Shown: in pieces, positions 60,275-64,000 of the stretch | Numbering within the stretch: position 1 is the stretch's first letter | How the letters are laid out: every line of letters starts with the position of its first letter | Assembly: GCF_900100975.1 (NCBI RefSeq) | Contig: NZ_FNFX01000003.1 | Span: 186,001 to 250,000, forward strand | Reading direction: 5' to 3' | From: Methylophilus rhizosphaerae | GTDB lineage: Bacteria > Pseudomonadota > Gammaproteobacteria > Burkholderiales > Methylophilaceae | Length of the DNA: 64,000 nt | Notes under the pieces: generated by a model | What the model was told of the DNA's origin: nothing | The model's input: only the letters and a program-made list of their open reading frames with translations | Databases searched by the model: none | Translations under genes and position numbers: made by a program

Positions 60275-61747
60275 TTACTGTGGAAAGGTAATCGTGATAA
60301 GCGTTCCCCGGCCGGCTTCGCTCTCAAACTGCATGGTACCGCCAAGTTCTTCACAGACCTTGAAGGCGAACGGGATGCCCAGGCCAGTGCCGAACCGTTT
60401 GGTGGTCGGTCCCGGTGTAATGGCATGAGGGTCAGGTTTAAACGGCATGCCTGAGCCCTGGTCACTGATGGCCAGTGTTAATGTATTGTCTGACAATGCA
60501 CATTGCACCTGAATCTCCGCGCCTCTGGGGGAGGCTTCGGCAGCATTCAGCAGCAGGTTGTACAGCATTTGCTCCAGCAAGTGCTCGTCCGTCAGGATCA
60601 GGCGTTTAATGTGCGCGCTGTTTTCAATGACCTTGAGGTGCTTTTCGTTGAGTTTGGGCTGCAGTGTCATGATGGCGCCTTGCACGATGGATGACAGCAG
60701 CAACTGGTTCAGCATGGGTTTGATCGGATGCAAGTAGGACAACAGGCTGCCAGTCCAGCGCTCCAGCCGGTCCACCGTGTGGATAATGCCCTGTACGGAT
60801 TCTTGTGTATCTTTATCCTGCGCGTCAATCACCTGGGCGGTGGCGCGAATACTGGCCAGGGGGTTGCGGATATTATGCGCCAGCATGGGGCCCAGCAGGC
60901 CCAATGCTGCCTGTTTCTCGCTTTTGACCAGGGCATCCCGACTGGCAGCGAGATCTTCGGCCATTTTATTAATTTCTCTCGACAGAATCGCCAGTTCCTC
61001 CGCACCGGCTTCTGGAACCTGGTGGTCAAGATTGCCTGTACTGATCGCATTGGTGGCAATCATGATGTCATTAATGGGGCTGAGGATGGCGTTTTTTAAA
61101 ATCCGGCGTGAGTAGATGATCAAGATGCAGGCCAGCAGAATAGGCAGGGAGAGGACAGCGATAGAGTTGTTTTTTGCATCATTCAGGCGGTTTTTGATGT
61201 CGCCCTGCTTAATCATGAGCAAGTGCTCTGCCCGTTTGGAAACCTCTTCATACTGCGTGAAGATCCCGATCTCAATATCGTGGTAAATGGATTTCCTGGC
61301 TTGCTGGTCCGGATTGTTTTTATACCGATAAAATAACTTCGGCGCTTCGTTCACCAGCTTTTGGTATTTGCGTTCAATATCATTGAGCGCTTCTCTTTCC
61401 TCGGCATCAATCGTAATTCTGCTCAATTGCCGTAAATGCGACAAAATGGAAGCCGTATATTCATCATATTCATCCAATGCCGTATCTTCCTGCAACAGGA
61501 AGGCATCAAACAATTCTTTCATTTGGCGATATAAATCCCCCCTGACCAGGTAGATTTCCTGGATCACGATATTGATGCGCTGGGATTGCTGGGAGGCCTT
61601 GTCCCACAGGTAAATCCCGTAAGCACCGCTCGCGACAGCCAGGATAATCAGGATAATAAAGTACAGGTCATGAAAGAGCAGCAAATGCCTGAGCGGTTTG
61701 CCATGGGGTTTGCGTGAAAAGAAAGCGTTGAGCATGTGTCTGGGCAA
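60275..61747 (-). CDS. Membrane sensor histidine kinase
   Basis: The 490-residue kinase has TM1 at about 28-48 (LYFIILIILAVASGAYGIYL), a long helical periplasmic domain (about 50-195) and TM2 at about 197-218. HAMP follows (about 220-275, SPINDIMIATNAISTGNLDH). The H-box phospho-acceptor is in LLGPMLAHNIRNPLASIRA. The ATPase has N-box YNLLLNAAEASPRGA, G1 DQGSGMPF and G2 GTGLGIPFAFKVCEELGG. No response regulator gene is adjacent in the window. The tonB gene lies 6 bp upstream on the same strand. The ligand is not predictable. Confidence 0.92.
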   Translation of the reverse strand: MPRHMLNAFFSRKPHGKPLRHLLLFHDLYFIILIILAVASGAYGIYLWDKASQQSQRINIVIQEIYLVRGDLYRQMKELFDAFLLQEDTALDEYDEYTASILSHLRQLSRITIDAEEREALNDIERKYQKLVNEAPKLFYRYKNNPDQQARKSIYHDIEIGIFTQYEEVSKRAEHLLMIKQGDIKNRLNDAKNNSIAVLSLPILLACILIIYSRRILKNAILSPINDIMIATNAISTGNLDHQVPEAGAEELAILSREINKMAEDLAASRDALVKSEKQAALGLLGPMLAHNIRNPLASIRATAQVIDAQDKDTQESVQGIIHTVDRLERWTGSLLSYLHPIKPMLNQLLLSSIVQGAIMTLQPKLNEKHLKVIENSAHIKRLILTDEHLLEQMLYNLLLNAAEASPRGAEIQVQCALSDNTLTLAISDQGSGMPFKPDPHAITPGPTTKRFGTGLGIPFAFKVCEELGGTMQFESEAGRGTLITITFPQ

Positions 61748-61753
61748 CGCGGG

Positions 61754-62521
61754 CTAGCTTGCCAGCTTAAAGCTGACTGTGACCACAATGTTGTTGATTT
61801 TTCCGCGCAGTATTTCGTGAAAGTAAGGCTTCAGTTGTGATTTCTGCGCGGCCGTTGTGGCTGCATCATCAAGGGCCCGGTTGCCACTCGATTCCATAAT
61901 TTCTATGCCGGTAATATTACCCTGGTCATCAAGGTTGATGCTTAATTTGACTTCTCCTTCTATGCCTCTGTCCTGTGCAATACGTGGGTAGCGCTGGTGC
62001 TTTTTCAGCTCTCTATGCGCCGCACTTCTAAACGCATTACGGGCAGCATCAATGTCACCTTCGCTCGGCCCGGTTACTTTGGGAGGCTCCGGCGGCGGGG
62101 CAGGAGGGGGCGGTACCACCAATTCAGATTTGCTTGCATTGGGAGCCGGTGAGGCGGTGATGACCGGTTGTGACGTGACTTCAGGCGCAGGAGGGGTTGG
62201 CTCCCGTGGCGTTTCGGGCATGGGGGCCACTTTTTGTGGTGTTGGCTTGGGTTCTGCTGGTTTGGTCACGACAGGTTTGGGTGCCACCGGCCTGGGTGGT
62301 GGTTCTACGGCCTGTGGCTTGTCCGGGGCCGGCTCGGGTTTTGCTGCCGGTGCCTCTTGTTTGACCAGTTCGATGTGGATTTCCTGTTTTTTGGCCGGAC
62401 GGTTTTCGTATGTGGGCTTGGGAATGAAAAGCAAGAGCAATGCATGAATCAGCAATGAAGCAAGCAGCCACCACTCTAATGCATGTTTGAACTGTTTTGA
62501 TCCCTGTAACTCGGCTTGCAC
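61754..62521 (-). CDS. tonB: Energy transducer TonB
   Basis: The 255-residue TonB has an N-terminal membrane anchor (about 15-33, WWLLASLLIHALLLLFIPKP, with a Ser-x-x-x-His-like arrangement in SLLIH). A long Pro/Lys/Glu-rich periplasmic spacer (about 50-165) and a C-terminal domain (about 170-255; HRELKKHQRYPRIAQDRGIE, then GEVKLSINLDDQGNITGIEI) follow. It energises TonB-dependent receptors such as the two at 6071 and 11008. ExbB and ExbD are not adjacent, so they must be elsewhere. It is co-directional with, and 6 bp before, a histidine kinase gene. Confidence 0.93.
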   Translation of the reverse strand: MQAELQGSKQFKHALEWWLLASLLIHALLLLFIPKPTYENRPAKKQEIHIELVKQEAPAAKPEPAPDKPQAVEPPPRPVAPKPVVTKPAEPKPTPQKVAPMPETPREPTPPAPEVTSQPVITASPAPNASKSELVVPPPPAPPPEPPKVTGPSEGDIDAARNAFRSAAHRELKKHQRYPRIAQDRGIEGEVKLSINLDDQGNITGIEIMESSGNRALDDAATTAAQKSQLKPYFHEILRGKINNIVVTVSFKLAS

Positions 62522-62609
62522 GCCTACATCCTTATTATAAAACCCCCATCACGACCCGACACTATAAGCTATTTTCTGGTATTCACGCCACTCTGGCGGG
62601 CCTGGGTAT

Positions 62610-63869
62610 TTAACATGTGCCGTAAAAAGGCTGAACGGTGACCATGGCGCCTGCTTCCAGGGCACCGGTTTGTTCATCCAGCACGATAAAGCAGTTTGCC
62701 TGGCTCATGCTGCTGAGGATACCTGAACCCTGCTGCCCCAGGGTGCTCACTTTCCAGATACTGCCTTCTTTGAATAAGATGCCGCGCTGGAATTCCGTAC
62801 GGCCAGGCGCTTTTTTAATGGCATTGCTACACTCAACCTGGAAGGACGGCTGTTCTCGTTGGGTTTCACCCATCAGGGAGTTGAGCGCACGCTGCACGAA
62901 CTGGTAAAAGGTGACCATGGTAGACACCGGGTTGCCTGGCAGGCCAAAATAATGTGCATTACCAATCTTGCCGTATGCCAGTGGCCGGCCAGGTTTCATG
63001 TTAATTTTCCAGAACAATACTTGGCCATGGTTTGCCAGTAACGCTTTCATATAATCTGCTTCGCCTACGGAAACACCGCCGGTGGTGATGACAACATCAT
63101 GCGTACTGGCTGCTTGCAGGAGTGCGTTTTCTAGTTGTTGCGGATCATCCGCCACATTGCCTAAGTCGGTGACTGTGATGCCTGGCGATTGCAGCATCCC
63201 CCATAAACTGTAGCGGTTGCTGTCATAAATCTGCCCTTGTTGCAGTGGTTGCCCAATGCTGACAAGTTCGTCCCCGGTGCTGAAGAATGCCACTTTCAGT
63301 GTTCGATATGCCTGGATGACTGGAATACCGAGGGAGGCGACCAGGCCCATATCTGCCGCTTGTATGCGATGACCGGCGGGGAGTACGGTGTGGTTCATGG
63401 CAATATCCTCCCCTGCCAGGCGGATATTGGCGCCTGATGCCGGAAGTTTGTGAATACTCACTGTTTGGCCAGTGGTAGATGTATGCTCCTGCATGACCAC
63501 CGTATCTGCATCCGCCGGCATGACGGCTCCTGTCATGATTTTGATACAGCAATTGGCCGGGAGGGCGGCATTAAAAGGCTGGCCGGCAAAGGCGGTGCCA
63601 ATGATGGTGAGCGGCTGGTCGCCCTCGGCATGCCTGAAGGCAAAACCATCCATGGCAGAATTGTTGTGACCGGGAACATTGATGCCGGAAATGATGGGCG
63701 CTGCCAGCACACGCCCTAATGCGTCCTTGATACCAATGGACTCTGTTTCCCGGACAGGATCTAAAAACTGTTCGATATAATGGCGCGCCTGTGTCACTGA
63801 CATAGCATTCGGGTCATAATCATCGACACAGGAAGGATTGCTTATCAAGTCTGAAAGATGGTGTTGCAT
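62610..63869 (-). CDS. moeA: Molybdopterin molybdenumtransferase MoeA
   Basis: The 419-residue MoeA inserts molybdate into adenylylated molybdopterin. Landmarks include INVPGHNNSAMDGFAFRHAE, KIMTGAVMPADADTVVMQEH, VAFFSTGDELVSIGQPLQQG, GQIYDSNRYSLWGMLQSPGI, VVITTGGVSVGEADYMKALL and FGLPGNPVSTMVTFYQFV. These cover all MoeA domains at normal length. A molybdoenzyme such as formate dehydrogenase or nitrate reductase elsewhere in the genome would need it. The window ends 131 bp upstream of its start; no gene is visible there. Confidence 0.95.
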   Translation of the reverse strand: MQHHLSDLISNPSCVDDYDPNAMSVTQARHYIEQFLDPVRETESIGIKDALGRVLAAPIISGINVPGHNNSAMDGFAFRHAEGDQPLTIIGTAFAGQPFNAALPANCCIKIMTGAVMPADADTVVMQEHTSTTGQTVSIHKLPASGANIRLAGEDIAMNHTVLPAGHRIQAADMGLVASLGIPVIQAYRTLKVAFFSTGDELVSIGQPLQQGQIYDSNRYSLWGMLQSPGITVTDLGNVADDPQQLENALLQAASTHDVVITTGGVSVGEADYMKALLANHGQVLFWKINMKPGRPLAYGKIGNAHYFGLPGNPVSTMVTFYQFVQRALNSLMGETQREQPSFQVECSNAIKKAPGRTEFQRGILFKEGSIWKVSTLGQQGSGILSSMSQANCFIVLDEQTGALEAGAMVTVQPFYGTC

Positions 63870-64000
63870 AGCTCGTCACAATGAAAGAGAAATAGTCATT
63901 CTTGCATATTTTTCCCTGAAAATAGGGCCGGGAACAGTTTTGGTCAGGGCTCACCAGGCAAAGTATTGATATTGGTAAATGCCGTATCATCCGCAAAATC

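Noticed and set aside
1-64000. CRISPR arrays, rRNA operons, complete tRNA genes, insertion sequences
   Set aside because: No regularly spaced direct repeats, no rRNA-like stretches, no full cloverleaf and no transposase gene were seen; only the two tRNA-Met 3' fragments are present.

Overview
The window looks like a chromosome segment of a betaproteobacterial methylotroph, most likely Methylophilaceae. The best marker is a lanthanide-type methanol dehydrogenase, XoxF (51.3-53.2 kb). It is followed by a XoxJ-like periplasmic binding protein and two closely related cytochromes c, next to a type II NADH dehydrogenase. The other genes (NsrR/Hmp, LplT, PhoH, Bcp, MoeA, TonB, FadL, a Burkholderiales-type porin) fit a Gram-negative betaproteobacterium. 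Assignments rest on reading the sequence and on remembered family features; no database search was run.

Left end, 0-15.3 kb, accessory. A visibly AT-rich minus-strand block encodes a phage Gp37/Gp68-like three-Cys protein (DUF5131), its partner TcmP, and a Kiwa-like antiphage pair (KwaA, KwaB). It ends on the right at a 46-nt 3' fragment of a Met(CAT) tRNA gene followed by that gene's terminator, which is the signature of tRNA-targeted integration. A second, decayed copy of the same fragment, with similar flanks and terminator, lies at 15.13-15.33 kb. The 11 kb between them holds two converging FecI-FecR-TonB receptor-PepSY iron-uptake operons, each led by a Fur box; the second PepSY gene is frameshifted. 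This suggests successive insertions at one tRNA gene, the decayed inner copy being older.

15.4-20.5 kb: a TSUP permease, an MscS channel, two small soluble stress-type proteins, then a divergent Mu-type repressor/Ner pair with no other phage gene.

20.9-46.6 kb: six c-di-GMP turnover proteins (PAS-GAF-PAS-GGDEF-EAL, receiver-EAL, EAL-CBS-GGDEF, CSS-EAL, CHASE-like-GGDEF, HAMP-GGDEF-EAL). They are interleaved with small membrane or stress proteins (DUF3309-like, DUF421/YetF, CBS pair, DUF6496-like), an NsrR/Hmp nitric-oxide module, a CYP152-like P450, a LysR/SDR pair, a porin and FadL. Four of the small-protein genes are preceded by a conserved element of about 70 bp in which ATTCCTACA and ATGAT are always exactly 54 bp apart. 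This is the strongest unexplained signal in the window and suggests a shared regulon.

46.6-64 kb: a TPR-2OG oxygenase, a BrkB-cNMP fusion and prolyl aminopeptidase; then the xox block with a readable promoter; then ndh, lplT, phoH, bcp, a sensor kinase, tonB and moeA. Several strong hairpin terminators delimit these units.
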